The notes: generated by a model from the letters alone, not told the origin. Counted from the stretch's first letter, positions 45,901 through 53,698 are shown. The stretch is 64,000 nt of DNA from CAYWRZ01 sp964460845 (GCA_964460845.1 CAYWRZ010000001.1:310001-374000); one strand, 5' to 3'. Numbers and translations are program-made.

Positions 45901-46617
45901 TCAATCATCTCTCTTAATGGCTCTAACACACATAAATGCAGGAAATTCATTTAATTCTTTAAAATGTTTTGGGTCTAACTGTTCAAATTCTGATGTTGGT
46001 TTAGGTTCAACTAATTTGTCAATGTAAAAACCGTTATCTGTCAATGGTGTAATACACTCGTTTAATGGTCTTCTAAAACTATTTACTTCAACAGGTTGTC
46101 CGAACGTGTTCCAAGTACATTTTACATTTTCAACTTCAAAATATTTCTTTGACTGGAAATAATTGTATTCAAAAAATGGATGCTCAATTGAAATTACAAG
46201 TATTCCTTTACTTTTTAAAACTCTATTAAATTCTTTGATGGTAATTGTCCAGTCTTCAATGTAATGAAGTGCTAATGCACAAAGTACTATGTCGCACGAA
46301 CTATCTTCTATCATAGAAAAATTGACAGACAAATCGTGAACAAAAAATTCTCCTTTGTCATTGTTCCTAATAATAGCTAATTCAATCATTTTAGGACTTA
46401 TGTCAAATCCTTTAACAATAGCCCCCTTATCAATTAAAATTTCAGCATATTTCCCCGGACCACAAGCTGCGTCAAGAATAGTTTTTCCATTCACATCTGG
46501 CAGCAATTGAAGTGTGTTGGGCCTGTCATAATAGGCATTGTGTGGTTTGTGGTCAATAAGTTCATTATACTTTTCAGCCATTATTTCATAAGCGGAAATT
46601 ATTTTCTGTTTACTCAT
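45901..46617 (-). CDS. Class I SAM-dependent methyltransferase
   Basis: A 238-residue Rossmann-fold methyltransferase. The SAM-binding motif I is KTILDAACGPGKYAEILIDK, followed by VKGFDISPKMIEL and CDIVLCALALHYIEDW. The C-terminal part (ISIEHPFFEYNYF ... LVEPKPTSEF) is typical of small-molecule methyltransferases of the UbiE/COQ5-like type. Substrate unknown. It is the third gene of its cassette, 24 bp after the other methyltransferase. Confidence 0.85.
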   Translation of the reverse strand: MSKQKIISAYEIMAEKYNELIDHKPHNAYYDRPNTLQLLPDVNGKTILDAACGPGKYAEILIDKGAIVKGFDISPKMIELAIIRNNDKGEFFVHDLSVNFSMIEDSSCDIVLCALALHYIEDWTITIKEFNRVLKSKGILVISIEHPFFEYNYFQSKKYFEVENVKCTWNTFGQPVEVNSFRRPLNECITPLTDNGFYIDKLVEPKPTSEFEQLDPKHFKELNEFPAFMCVRAIKRDD

Positions 46618-46641
46618 TTTGTTTATTGTTGTGGTGTCGTT

Positions 46642-47253
46642 TTAAGCTGTTGTCAATACTATTAACTGCACTCGCCCCTGATATAATTTTGTATGCGATT
46701 GAATTGTAAAATTAATGCTTTCTATTTCATCATAAAATCCGTTTTTAAGCACTTCCATTGTATGTTTATTTTCCCAAAGTCCTACAAGTTTTGGAAACAA
46801 CGTTTTCATAATTCCTTTCTCGGGAATTGCAAAATCGCAGATTGCAATTTTCCCGTTTTCGTGGAGCGAATTTTTTGCGGATTTCAAAATCGTTTTTCTG
46901 TCGTCGGCACTCAATTCGTGCAACACAAAAAACAAAACTACATTATCGTATTTCCTGTTGTCTTTGTATTGAAGTATGTCCGATTGAACAAATTTCCCTT
47001 GTGGCACTCTTGCTTTTGCTCTTGCCAACATTCCTGCTGATTGGTCTATTGATGTAACAATCGCTTGTTTAGCCACAAGTTTTTTTGTGAGATAACCTGT
47101 GCCACAACCTAATTCCAAAATAGTTGAGTTTGGTTGAATGTTTATACGCGAAACAGCTTTTTCATAAAGTTTGTTTTTTGATGGCAACCAAACTAACGAG
47201 GCCAATAAGTCGTAACCGTAACCAATCCATTTATTTCCATATAAATTTGCCAT
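46642..47253 (-). CDS. Class I SAM-dependent methyltransferase
   Basis: A 203-residue methyltransferase with motif I STILELGCGTGYLTKKLVAK, motif II TSIDQSAGMLARAKARV, and YDNVVLFFVLHELSADDR. It is more like the membrane-lipid/quinone-type small methyltransferases than nucleic-acid enzymes, but the substrate cannot be read. It lies 63 bp after the Crp gene and 24 bp before the second methyltransferase, on the same strand and inside one cassette. Confidence 0.85.
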   Translation of the reverse strand: MANLYGNKWIGYGYDLLASLVWLPSKNKLYEKAVSRINIQPNSTILELGCGTGYLTKKLVAKQAIVTSIDQSAGMLARAKARVPQGKFVQSDILQYKDNRKYDNVVLFFVLHELSADDRKTILKSAKNSLHENGKIAICDFAIPEKGIMKTLFPKLVGLWENKHTMEVLKNGFYDEIESINFTIQSHTKLYQGRVQLIVLTTA

Positions 47254-47316
47254 AAATTTTATTCTAACTTTAGAACAAAGGTCAGCATATTTACAGCGCG
47301 AAACAGTGAACCCAGG

Positions 47317-47883
47317 TTAATAAATGCGTTTGCGTATTCTACTTAGTGCCTGTGGTGTAATTCCGATATATGAAGCGATATATTTTAAGGGTATTTGCCT
47401 GATTAAATCGGGCTGTTCAGAGAATAGGTCTAAATATAATTGTTCGGGAGATTTGGAAAGTAAGGCCATTTCCCGTTTACTTTTTTCCTTAAAAAGCATT
47501 TCGGCGGCCTTTCTTCCTATTATTTGTCCGGTGCTTGTCTGCTCGTATATCGTTTGAAGTTCGTCATAATGAATTTTCCAAATTACCATATTTGTAATGG
47601 CTTGTACATTATATTCTGAAGGGGTTCTTGTCAAAAAGGAGGTGTATGAACTATAAATAGAGTTTTCAAAGTGAAAGTCAAATGTTATTTCCTTTTCTTC
47701 CTTGTCCACCCAAGCCCGTAAAATTCCCTTTTCAATAAAATAGAGGTAGTTTTCTGTCTGACCTTTCAACACGATGATTTCGTTCTTAGTTAAATCTTCT
47801 CTGTGAAATTTGGGTTCAACGATTTCCCATTCACTTTGTGTCAATGGATGAATGGCTGATAATATTTCTTTTAACGTATTCAC
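47317..47883 (-). CDS. Crp/Fnr family transcriptional regulator
   Basis: A 188-residue protein with an N-terminal cyclic-nucleotide-binding-like beta-roll (LKGQTENYLYFIEKGILRAW) and a C-terminal winged helix-turn-helix (IPLKYIASYIGITPQALSRI, then RKRIY). The ligand-binding Arg/Ser pocket of CRP is not conserved, so it is one of the many Bacteroidota Crp-like regulators with unknown signals. It is the first gene of a three-gene cassette with two methyltransferases and probably controls them or itself. Confidence 0.88.
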   Translation of the reverse strand: MNTLKEILSAIHPLTQSEWEIVEPKFHREDLTKNEIIVLKGQTENYLYFIEKGILRAWVDKEEKEITFDFHFENSIYSSYTSFLTRTPSEYNVQAITNMVIWKIHYDELQTIYEQTSTGQIIGRKAAEMLFKEKSKREMALLSKSPEQLYLDLFSEQPDLIRQIPLKYIASYIGITPQALSRIRKRIY

Positions 47884-47927
47884 TCTTTTTTGTTAATCCT
47901 GTCGTTAGGTGTGGTACTGCCGTCATT

Positions 47928-48048
47928 GCCTGACCGATAACATTTTGGAAATTGCCTAAGGCGGGGATTTTAGCTCCCCGATAGCTATCGGGGTTCAATC
48001 GAAGCCGTTCAGCCGCGCTTTTGGCAATACCTTGTTAGTGGTTCGGGC
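47928..48048. repeat. attC-like palindromic element
   Basis: The boundaries are GCCTGACCGATAAC and GTTAGTGGTTCGGGC. The arms ATTGCCTAAGGCGGGG and CCGCGCTTTTGGCAAT are largely complementary. The centre is a perfect 18-bp palindrome CCCCGATAGCTATCGGGG (47976-47993). Compared with the element at 45772, the paired second base of this palindrome changed on both sides (C to T, G to A). Confidence 0.65.
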
Positions 48049-48053
48049 CTTTG

Positions 48054-48287
48054 TCATTCTGCTATCCATTCAATTTCCTTGTCAATTTTTGCGTTCCAAT
48101 TTTTCAGTTTCTGTCTAAGTTTATCGATTGAGGCAGGAACTGTCAATATATAAAACTCACTATAACTTTTATGTGGTTCTATTCTGTTGTTGTCAATTTT
48201 TATTTGGACTGCAGTATGTCCATTGTTTTCATAGCAAAAAACACGAAGCAAAATATAATAAGTCCATTTTTTTCGTTGTTCAAGCAT
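48054..48287 (-). CDS. Small hypothetical protein downstream of barstar
   Basis: A 77-residue protein (NGHTAVQIKIDNNRIEPHKS, then a Lys/Trp-rich helix ending EIEWIAE). No family is recognised. Its start overlaps the barstar stop (TGATG), so it is co-translated with the barnase-inhibitor homolog. It could be part of the same immunity unit. Confidence 0.6.
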   Translation of the reverse strand: MLEQRKKWTYYILLRVFCYENNGHTAVQIKIDNNRIEPHKSYSEFYILTVPASIDKLRQKLKNWNAKIDKEIEWIAE

Positions 48288-48685
48288 CAGTCTTGGGCTT
48301 CAAATTCTATGTGTTTGTGTTCTGATATGATTTCAATAATAATATCAAAAAGTGTTTGTCCATCATTGTCTGTTAGTTCTTTTAGTTTGTCCTTAAAGAA
48401 TTGTTTATTTTCAATTTTCTTCTCAGTGATTTTTCGTTCATACCATTTCTTTGTTGCTTCAAGTCCTAATTCTGCTTTGCTTTTTGAAATATTTTTCCAA
48501 ATCAATTTAATTGGTTCTTCGTATTCATAAACTCCAAACCCACCACGCAACAAGTCATTAAATGCGTCTAAATTATGTCCTGTATCCCAACCAAGGTCTT
48601 TTGTCAATACTCGGTCAATTTCGTCATAGAAACTTTCCAAGTCTGAAAAATTGTCCCCGTTTATTATGATTGTCTGTTTATCCAT
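48287..48685 (-). CDS. Barstar-family (barnase inhibitor) protein
   Basis: A 132-residue protein that matches barstar: an N-terminal strand (KQTIIINGDNFSDLESFYDE), a helix, then the inhibitory segment GHNLDAFNDLLRGGFG that in barstar enters the RNase active site. The C-terminal extension (KWYERKITEKKIENKQFFKD) is longer than in Bacillus barstar (about 90 residues). Barstars neutralise secreted or polymorphic-toxin RNases. No barnase-like toxin is visible nearby, so this looks like an orphan immunity gene in a cassette. Confidence 0.88.
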   Translation of the reverse strand: MDKQTIIINGDNFSDLESFYDEIDRVLTKDLGWDTGHNLDAFNDLLRGGFGVYEYEEPIKLIWKNISKSKAELGLEATKKWYERKITEKKIENKQFFKDKLKELTDNDGQTLFDIIIEIISEHKHIEFEAQD

Positions 48686-48698
48686 TGTCGTCTTTTTA

Positions 48699-48886
48699 GC
48701 CTAACGGATAACGTTTTGCAGCTTTGCGTTGTGGCGGATTTCGGAGCACTGAACTTGGATAGAAGCACAAAACTCCATCCCGAAGGTTTTCGGGGTTGCA
48801 CCGCCGGTTCCGAACTTGTTTCGGAATCACCCCGCCTGACCTGTCTGCCGACAGGCAGGCGTAAAATCCGTGTTAGCTGTAGTTTT
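48699..48886. repeat. attC-like element, long form
   Basis: The boundaries are GCCTAACGGATAAC (48699-48712) and GTTAGCTGTAGTTTT (48872-48886). The left part has the family phrase GCGGATTTCGGAGCACTGAA; the right part (48791-48861) is shared with the element at 45047. Local hairpins CCCGAAGGTTTTCGGG and CTGCCGACAGGCAG are present. The two outer arms are not well paired, as if halves of two different elements had been joined. Confidence 0.6.
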
Positions 48887-48910
48887 TTATGTGTCTGTTG
48901 TTACTTCGTC

Positions 48911-49471
48911 CTATTCGTCAGCGTAATATGTCACCCAATTTATCGCATAGTGTCTTTCAACTAAAACGCTTGAACTCAAATTTGCAGATATTGTCTGTTT
49001 GTTCAAGTCAGCGTTTCTTGTCGCCCAATGAAGCCGATATGTTAAGTCTAAAATATCGAGTATTTCTGTTGTCGGTCTATTATTAGCGGTTTCAATAAAT
49101 TCTGTTGGGTCAGTAAGAAGTTTAGGATGTCGTGATACAATTTCAGTGATTTCAACTTGTTTTGTCGGCAATTCCAACTTGTCAACTTTGTTGATTGTCC
49201 AAAGTAAATTATCTTTTAAAAAGTCAATTACATTTTCTCTTTCGTCAGGAACTTCAGTAACGTAAGCTAAGTAAACCAAAATTAAAATTCGTTCAGTTAT
49301 TTCTTGTGCCGTCCTGATTTTAACTTCACTTCCTTCTTCTATCAACGGCAAATGATCAATGTATGGAATGTTCAACGACCGCAACAGTTTTTCAGATTCC
49401 TTTTTTCGCTGCTCGGCAGTATTCGGGCTGTTGTCATTATTTTGTTTTCTAAAAATGTCAAGTATTCCCAT
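48911..49471 (-). CDS. DUF4272 family protein
   Basis: A 186-residue cytoplasmic protein. The pattern RSLNIPYIDHLPLIEEGSEV followed by KIRTAQEITERILIL is the DUF4272 signature, a family of unknown function often found in cassette-like or toxin-immunity contexts. It opens MGILDIFRKQNN, a short amphipathic start. Single-gene cassette with complementary ends at 48872 and 49490. Confidence 0.78.
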   Translation of the reverse strand: MGILDIFRKQNNDNSPNTAEQRKKESEKLLRSLNIPYIDHLPLIEEGSEVKIRTAQEITERILILVYLAYVTEVPDERENVIDFLKDNLLWTINKVDKLELPTKQVEITEIVSRHPKLLTDPTEFIETANNRPTTEILDILDLTYRLHWATRNADLNKQTISANLSSSVLVERHYAINWVTYYADE

Positions 49472-49489
49472 TGCCGCCGTGTTGTGTTA

Positions 49490-49630
49490 AAATTACTGCT
49501 AACGGTTTACGTGTTGCCGCAGTTAGCGATTTCGGAGCACTTCACCGTCAACCTGCACAAAAGTTCGATAGGAGCACTCAGCTTCAATTTTGCACATCAC
49601 CGCCAATTGAGGCGACACGATGTTATGCAC
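49490..49630. repeat. attC-like palindromic element
   Basis: The boundaries are AAAATTACTGCTAAC and GTTATGCAC. The arms CGTGTTGCCGCAGTTAGCG and CGCCAATTGAGGCGACACG pair at 15 of 19 positions. The interior holds GATTTCGGAGCAC and TTTTGCACAT, phrases shared with other elements. It closes the DUF4062 cassette. Confidence 0.65.
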
Positions 49631-49643
49631 TGGCGTTTTTGCT

Positions 49644-52271
49644 TTATAATTTTCTTGCACGATTTATAAGTCCTGGGTCAGGATTGTTTTTTTGAAAAAT
49701 GTGTTTTGCACGGCATTTTTGTGCTAATAGCTCTATAAGTCTTGACTCGTTCGGTTCAGTTGCTTTGTGATTTTTATTGAAATTTAATGTAATTAATACG
49801 TCAGATAAAAAGAATGAGTTTTTGTCAAGACTAACAATATAATCATCAACTATCTTATGCCAGTGGTTAGGTCTCTCAGCTATTAATAAAATCATGATTT
49901 CATGTTTAAGTAAAGTGTTCGTTTCACTTAATGCTTTATCGATGAGTAAAGGCCCCATTTTACTTGAAAATAAATCGTCTTTGAAAAATTTTACAACATT
50001 TGTAGGAACAGCTAATAAAACTGCAAGTCGTTTCTGAATTGGGTCATCAAAATTGAAATCATCCTCATCTAATTCAAATTTTGCACCTTCAAACGCTACA
50101 TTCCCCTTGTCTGCTAATAGAGGATGAAGAATGATTAAAAGCTTGTTAATCTCATTCCATGCTTGAATAATCTTATCTAAAACTTCCTTTCTGAGATTAA
50201 CATCGACAAAATCGCTATTTCTTAATGCTCGTGCAGTTGCAGTAATTTGCCTCATTAAAATTAAAAAGGAGTAATCACGAAGAACTGAATTGATTATTTG
50301 ATTGTAGGGTCTTATTTGGTTATAGTGCTTGTCAGCGTACTTGTCTTTGACTTCATCAGGTAAGCCAGAAGAAATTACATTTTCTTTAAGCTTTTCTTCT
50401 TCCTTTTCTAGTTGCGGAATATCTGGATTCCAAGTAATAGATTTGTACGGATTAATATTGTCAGGAATCTTTACTTTATCTCTTACAATTTTAAGTGTTT
50501 CGTCTAAGTCTGTATTCAATACCTTCAAAGCGTCACCTTTATTCCTGTCGATACCGGTATAAAACTCTATGATTTCTGGATAGTCAATATATTTTTTGCC
50601 CTTATATACATCTTCGAGAAATTTTGGACTCATATTCATGCGATGTGCAATAAAGTAGAATACCCAATATGCATTTCTAAAAAATAAATAATTTGTAGAA
50701 GATTTACTTAGGATGGAATTGTCTATGAGTAAACTAATAAGATAGTTGACATCCAAGTCAATTAGGTTTGATTTACAGAATTCATTGATTTTACTTTTGA
50801 AGAAATCTTCTGTAAAATAAAAATCATTTTTGATAACTAATAATTCACATAAATACCCTAAAACAAATGTACAGTCTTTAACATCTGGCTTTTTACTGTG
50901 AAAAGTTGGTGTTTCATATTCTTCAAAAATCGAATTAAGGATAGTTTCAAGCAATTTTGTTCTATTTATTGGACTGTACTCTGTACCTATTTTATGGGAT
51001 GCCCTTAAAATTGATATGCAATTTTTAGAAGTCCGATGCATATTCAATGTTTCCAAGTCCTTTGCTACTTTATCTAGCATAACATTGTAATCTTCTGCAA
51101 TAGACTTGTTTTTAGAATAAACAGTAACAATTTTTCTCAATTCTGTTTGTGGTAATGGCAATAAGTAAAGAGGAGTGAACTTTCTTTTGATTTCTACTTT
51201 GTCGTCTTCTTGTGATTTTAGAAAGAAATTATTGTCTAAGGTGTTTAAAATTATTAGTGGAATGTTCTTGAATTCTTCACAAGCATTTTTAATCATTTGC
51301 ATTATTCCGTTTTCTTCAAGACAAACAGAGTCTAATAAAATGCAGTCTATTTTTTCAGAATTTATAAAATAATAACTTTCTACTTCGCGTTTTATTTGAT
51401 TTATGATTTTATGCTTTTTTGTCTTTTTCGAGTCTATATAGAAAAATATCTTCCCTTGTTTATAAGCTTCAAGTTTAATGAAATGTGCTAAAGATGTTAG
51501 TCCAAATTCGGAAGGTGCTTTAATTATAATATCATAGGGGGTTTTAATAATTGATTCGATTTCAACCTTGTTCTCAAAGTTCTTATTTGGATTGTTTGGA
51601 ATTTCTTTCTTTGAGCTAATTATTGGATCTATCCACACAGGTGTCTTTTCATTATATATTGTTAATGATTCTTCTAAATCATTTTCAAGATGCTTTACTA
51701 TAATATCAATTTCCGATACTACTTTTTCGGCATTGGAGACTTGAGTGTTTTCCTTGACAAAGATCTCTAATTTTTGCTTTAGTTTTTGCTCAAATTTTTC
51801 AATTCCATTGTAGTCAACGTATAATCCTTCCAAAGAAATTCCTGATTTAAATGTTTTGACTTTCTGGTATTGTTCAAAATCAAATTTGTCAGGGTCAACA
51901 TTCTCTTTGCCAAAGAAAAAAATGATTCTAGGCAATCCATTTGGGTCAGTTATTTTTCTTTCAAGTGCGTCTTTAAATTCATGTTCGGTTCCGCTGCCAG
52001 CTTTTTTTGTTGGGTGTCCAAATCTATTTTTCATAATTCCAATAAATACATCATAGTTTGATTTCTTAATGTATTCATCAATTATATCTTGCCCATTTCG
52101 ACCGATGTCTGGTAATACATCATATTCCCACATGAATGTCTCAAGACCGATCCCAAAATGTTTTGCAAATCCTAAGCTTATTTCGTCAATTACTTTTATG
52201 CAATTCTCTCTTTCGGCACTACAATCGCCTGGTGAAGAAATGAAGCACTTGAATATTTTTCTATTTTCCAT
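49644..52271 (-). CDS. DUF4062 / STAND-like NTPase with degenerate P-loop, candidate defence protein
   Basis: An 875-residue protein. Residues 1-110 are a DUF4062 domain (FKCFISSPGDCSAERENCIK, YDVFIGIMKNRFGHPT), a TIR/deoxyribosyltransferase-like fold that fronts STAND-type NTPases. Around 245-270 a P-loop-like turn reads KAPSEFGLTSLAHF, where the Walker A Lys is replaced by Leu. A Walker B-like strand follows (IDCILLDSV). Helical regions with winged-helix character extend to about residue 580. The C-terminal 290 residues are all-helical without recognised repeats, possibly the sensor. It is the only gene in its cassette, next to other immunity-type cassettes. A defence role is inferred from architecture. 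Confidence 0.75.
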   Translation of the reverse strand: MENRKIFKCFISSPGDCSAERENCIKVIDEISLGFAKHFGIGLETFMWEYDVLPDIGRNGQDIIDEYIKKSNYDVFIGIMKNRFGHPTKKAGSGTEHEFKDALERKITDPNGLPRIIFFFGKENVDPDKFDFEQYQKVKTFKSGISLEGLYVDYNGIEKFEQKLKQKLEIFVKENTQVSNAEKVVSEIDIIVKHLENDLEESLTIYNEKTPVWIDPIISSKKEIPNNPNKNFENKVEIESIIKTPYDIIIKAPSEFGLTSLAHFIKLEAYKQGKIFFYIDSKKTKKHKIINQIKREVESYYFINSEKIDCILLDSVCLEENGIMQMIKNACEEFKNIPLIILNTLDNNFFLKSQEDDKVEIKRKFTPLYLLPLPQTELRKIVTVYSKNKSIAEDYNVMLDKVAKDLETLNMHRTSKNCISILRASHKIGTEYSPINRTKLLETILNSIFEEYETPTFHSKKPDVKDCTFVLGYLCELLVIKNDFYFTEDFFKSKINEFCKSNLIDLDVNYLISLLIDNSILSKSSTNYLFFRNAYWVFYFIAHRMNMSPKFLEDVYKGKKYIDYPEIIEFYTGIDRNKGDALKVLNTDLDETLKIVRDKVKIPDNINPYKSITWNPDIPQLEKEEEKLKENVISSGLPDEVKDKYADKHYNQIRPYNQIINSVLRDYSFLILMRQITATARALRNSDFVDVNLRKEVLDKIIQAWNEINKLLIILHPLLADKGNVAFEGAKFELDEDDFNFDDPIQKRLAVLLAVPTNVVKFFKDDLFSSKMGPLLIDKALSETNTLLKHEIMILLIAERPNHWHKIVDDYIVSLDKNSFFLSDVLITLNFNKNHKATEPNESRLIELLAQKCRAKHIFQKNNPDPGLINRARKL

Positions 52272-52312
52272 TTTGTTTGAATTAATGTGCTATTCGGTCG
52301 TCCTCAACGCTT

Positions 52313-52448
52313 GTGCCTAACGTGCCGCGTATTGGCGATGGACGGGGTTTTTAGCACTAACGCTGACACGAAGCACAAATGTTGAATTTTGCACTTCCGT
52401 TGATACGAAGCCGTTCGCCCCGCCTATTCCCAATACGATGTTAGTGGC
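52313..52448. repeat. attC-like palindromic element
   Basis: The boundaries are GTGCCTAAC (52313-52321) and GTTAGTGGC (52440-52448). The arms CGTATTGGCGATGGACGGGG and CCCCGCCTATTCCCAATACG pair at 16 of 20 positions. The stop codon of the gene to the right lies inside GTTAGTGGC. It is among the best-formed elements in the array. Confidence 0.68.
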
Positions 52449-53334
52449 TGTTTTTTTCTTCGTCATAGTTTGTCAGTATGTTTTCCATTGTGCTATAAAA
52501 CTTCTGTCTGTCAAAATCCTTTGGCTTTTTGTTTAGTTTTTCAATGTCTGAAATTGCTTCAAGTATTTTTGTTTTCAATAAACTAAATTGTTTTTGCTTA
52601 TCAAGTTCTTTTATTTGTCGGTAGTCAAATTGTTTTACTACTAAAAGATTTTTGTATTTCGTTCCGTATCTTTTCAAATTTTCGGTCTGTTCACGAAATT
52701 TTGCAAAGTCGCCATTGAAGTCAAAAATCTCATATCCAAAATCAAACTTACGAACAGAAGTTCCAAAAGTCTGTCCTGCAAGTTTGTTGTTAATGAAATC
52801 TTCAATTTCATTAAGGTTGTAATGAATATCTTTTTCTTTTACTTCCCAAGTAGTAGTTCGTATAAATTGAAAACGGGTTGTGTCAAAAGGTTTGATGACA
52901 GACTTGTCTATTTCACTTTGAGATAATAGCAAAGATTTGGCTTCTAAAAATTTGGAATAGTCTGTAATTAAATTTTCTGCTTGAAAATCTTTTGGTAAAG
53001 TAACTCTTTGTGATAAATACTTTACCAAAACTAATGAAGCATTGAGAAGTAATTTTATTTTGAAGTCATTGTCAGATTTGTCAAAAAGTTGTTTGTCAAT
53101 ATGAGTCGATAAATGAGCGCAACTTGTATAAATAGTATCTGTGTGATGTCCAAAATTTACATTAGGCTCAACGTAAATGTCAAAACGAAATAGTCTGATA
53201 CTGTTACCGTAATCTTTGTCAGAAATAAAGTCAAGAAAAATTTCTATCGCTTGTTGTTCAAGAGTTTCAAGTTCTCTTTCCTTGATGTTTTGGTTGATAA
53301 AAAACCAACATCTATATTTTTGTTGTTTTTCCAT
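52441..53334 (-). CDS. Hypothetical protein (cassette)
   Basis: About 297 residues, cytoplasmic, rich in Lys, Phe and Asp. The start at 53334 gives MEKQQKYRCWFFINQN; the frame stays open to 53403 but that part crosses the cassette end (GCCACTAAC at 53366). Segments such as FGHHTDTIYTSCAHLSTHID and KFDFGYEIFDFNGDFAKF do not match a family I know. It is the first unit of the array in the direction of reading, nearest the tRNA. Confidence 0.65.
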   Translation of the reverse strand: MEKQQKYRCWFFINQNIKERELETLEQQAIEIFLDFISDKDYGNSIRLFRFDIYVEPNVNFGHHTDTIYTSCAHLSTHIDKQLFDKSDNDFKIKLLLNASLVLVKYLSQRVTLPKDFQAENLITDYSKFLEAKSLLLSQSEIDKSVIKPFDTTRFQFIRTTTWEVKEKDIHYNLNEIEDFINNKLAGQTFGTSVRKFDFGYEIFDFNGDFAKFREQTENLKRYGTKYKNLLVVKQFDYRQIKELDKQKQFSLLKTKILEAISDIEKLNKKPKDFDRQKFYSTMENILTNYDEEKNSH

Positions 53335-53503
53335 TATTTGTCGTTGGTACTGTCGTTCTAAAATTGCCACTAACTCACTTATATATAAAATAAAACCACA
53401 CAAATACCCTGAATACCAGTCAGGTTTGTGGGATGAAAATAATAAAATAATACGATTATCGGATAGCGCTTTTTGTTTTTGAGTTAAGATAAAAAAGAGA
53501 TAT

Positions 53504-53548
53504 GGATTACCCGCCTTCGGCGGATGATCCCTGAAAGGGAGGCTTCAG
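53504..53548. repeat. Hairpin-bearing direct repeat, copy 1
   Basis: GGATTACCCGCCTTCGGCGG then ATGATCCCTGAAAGGGAGGCTTCA. It contains the hairpin CCGCCTTCGGCGG and a second small stem TCCCTGAAAGGGA. A diverged copy lies 150 bp to the right. Confidence 0.7.
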
Positions 53549-53653
53549 TTTCAAAGCCCTGCCGCTTCGCGGCGTACTTTTCTATTTATTCAGATTGTCT
53601 GAACCTTCAGTTTGACTTTTCTCAAAAGGCATTCAGAAGTAGTAAAAGTTAAT

Positions 53654-53698
53654 AGGATTACCCGCCTGCGGCGGCTGATCCCTGAGGAGAGGGGCTTC
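53654..53698. repeat. Hairpin-bearing direct repeat, copy 2
   Basis: GGATTACCCGCCTGCGGCGG then CTGATCCCTGAGGAGAGGGGCTTCA, with the hairpin CCGCCTGCGGCGG. The stretch 53375-53826 has no gene; besides the two copies it holds hairpins GCCGCTTCGCGGC (53561), CTTTGGCAGAGCCAAAG (53714) and a 26-bp stem-loop at 53752-53777. Confidence 0.7.

Larger units (their letters stand above)
44335..53374 (-). mobile_element. Integron-like gene cassette array without integrase (CALIN-like)
   Basis: All 11 genes between these points run leftward. They are grouped in seven units of one to three genes and divided by imperfect palindromes of about 110-190 bp. The units are unrelated in function and visibly richer in A+T than the flanking chromosome. 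In six units the two extreme ends are inverted complements (for example GTTACCAGCC at 45150 and GGCTGGTAAC at 45772), as expected for a cassette that carries its own core site and inverse core site. Stop codons of two units (45151 and 52441) fall inside the boundary motif, a habit of integron cassettes. No intI-like gene lies in the window. tRNA-Ser is about 450 bp to the right. The mechanism is inferred. Confidence 0.6.

Noticed and set aside
44335..53374. CRISPR array
   Set aside because: The recurring elements are long, differ from each other and flank protein genes; there are no short identical repeats with unique spacers and no cas genes.
44335..53374. Prophage or conjugative element
   Set aside because: No phage structural, integrase, relaxase or transposase genes are present among the genes in this region.
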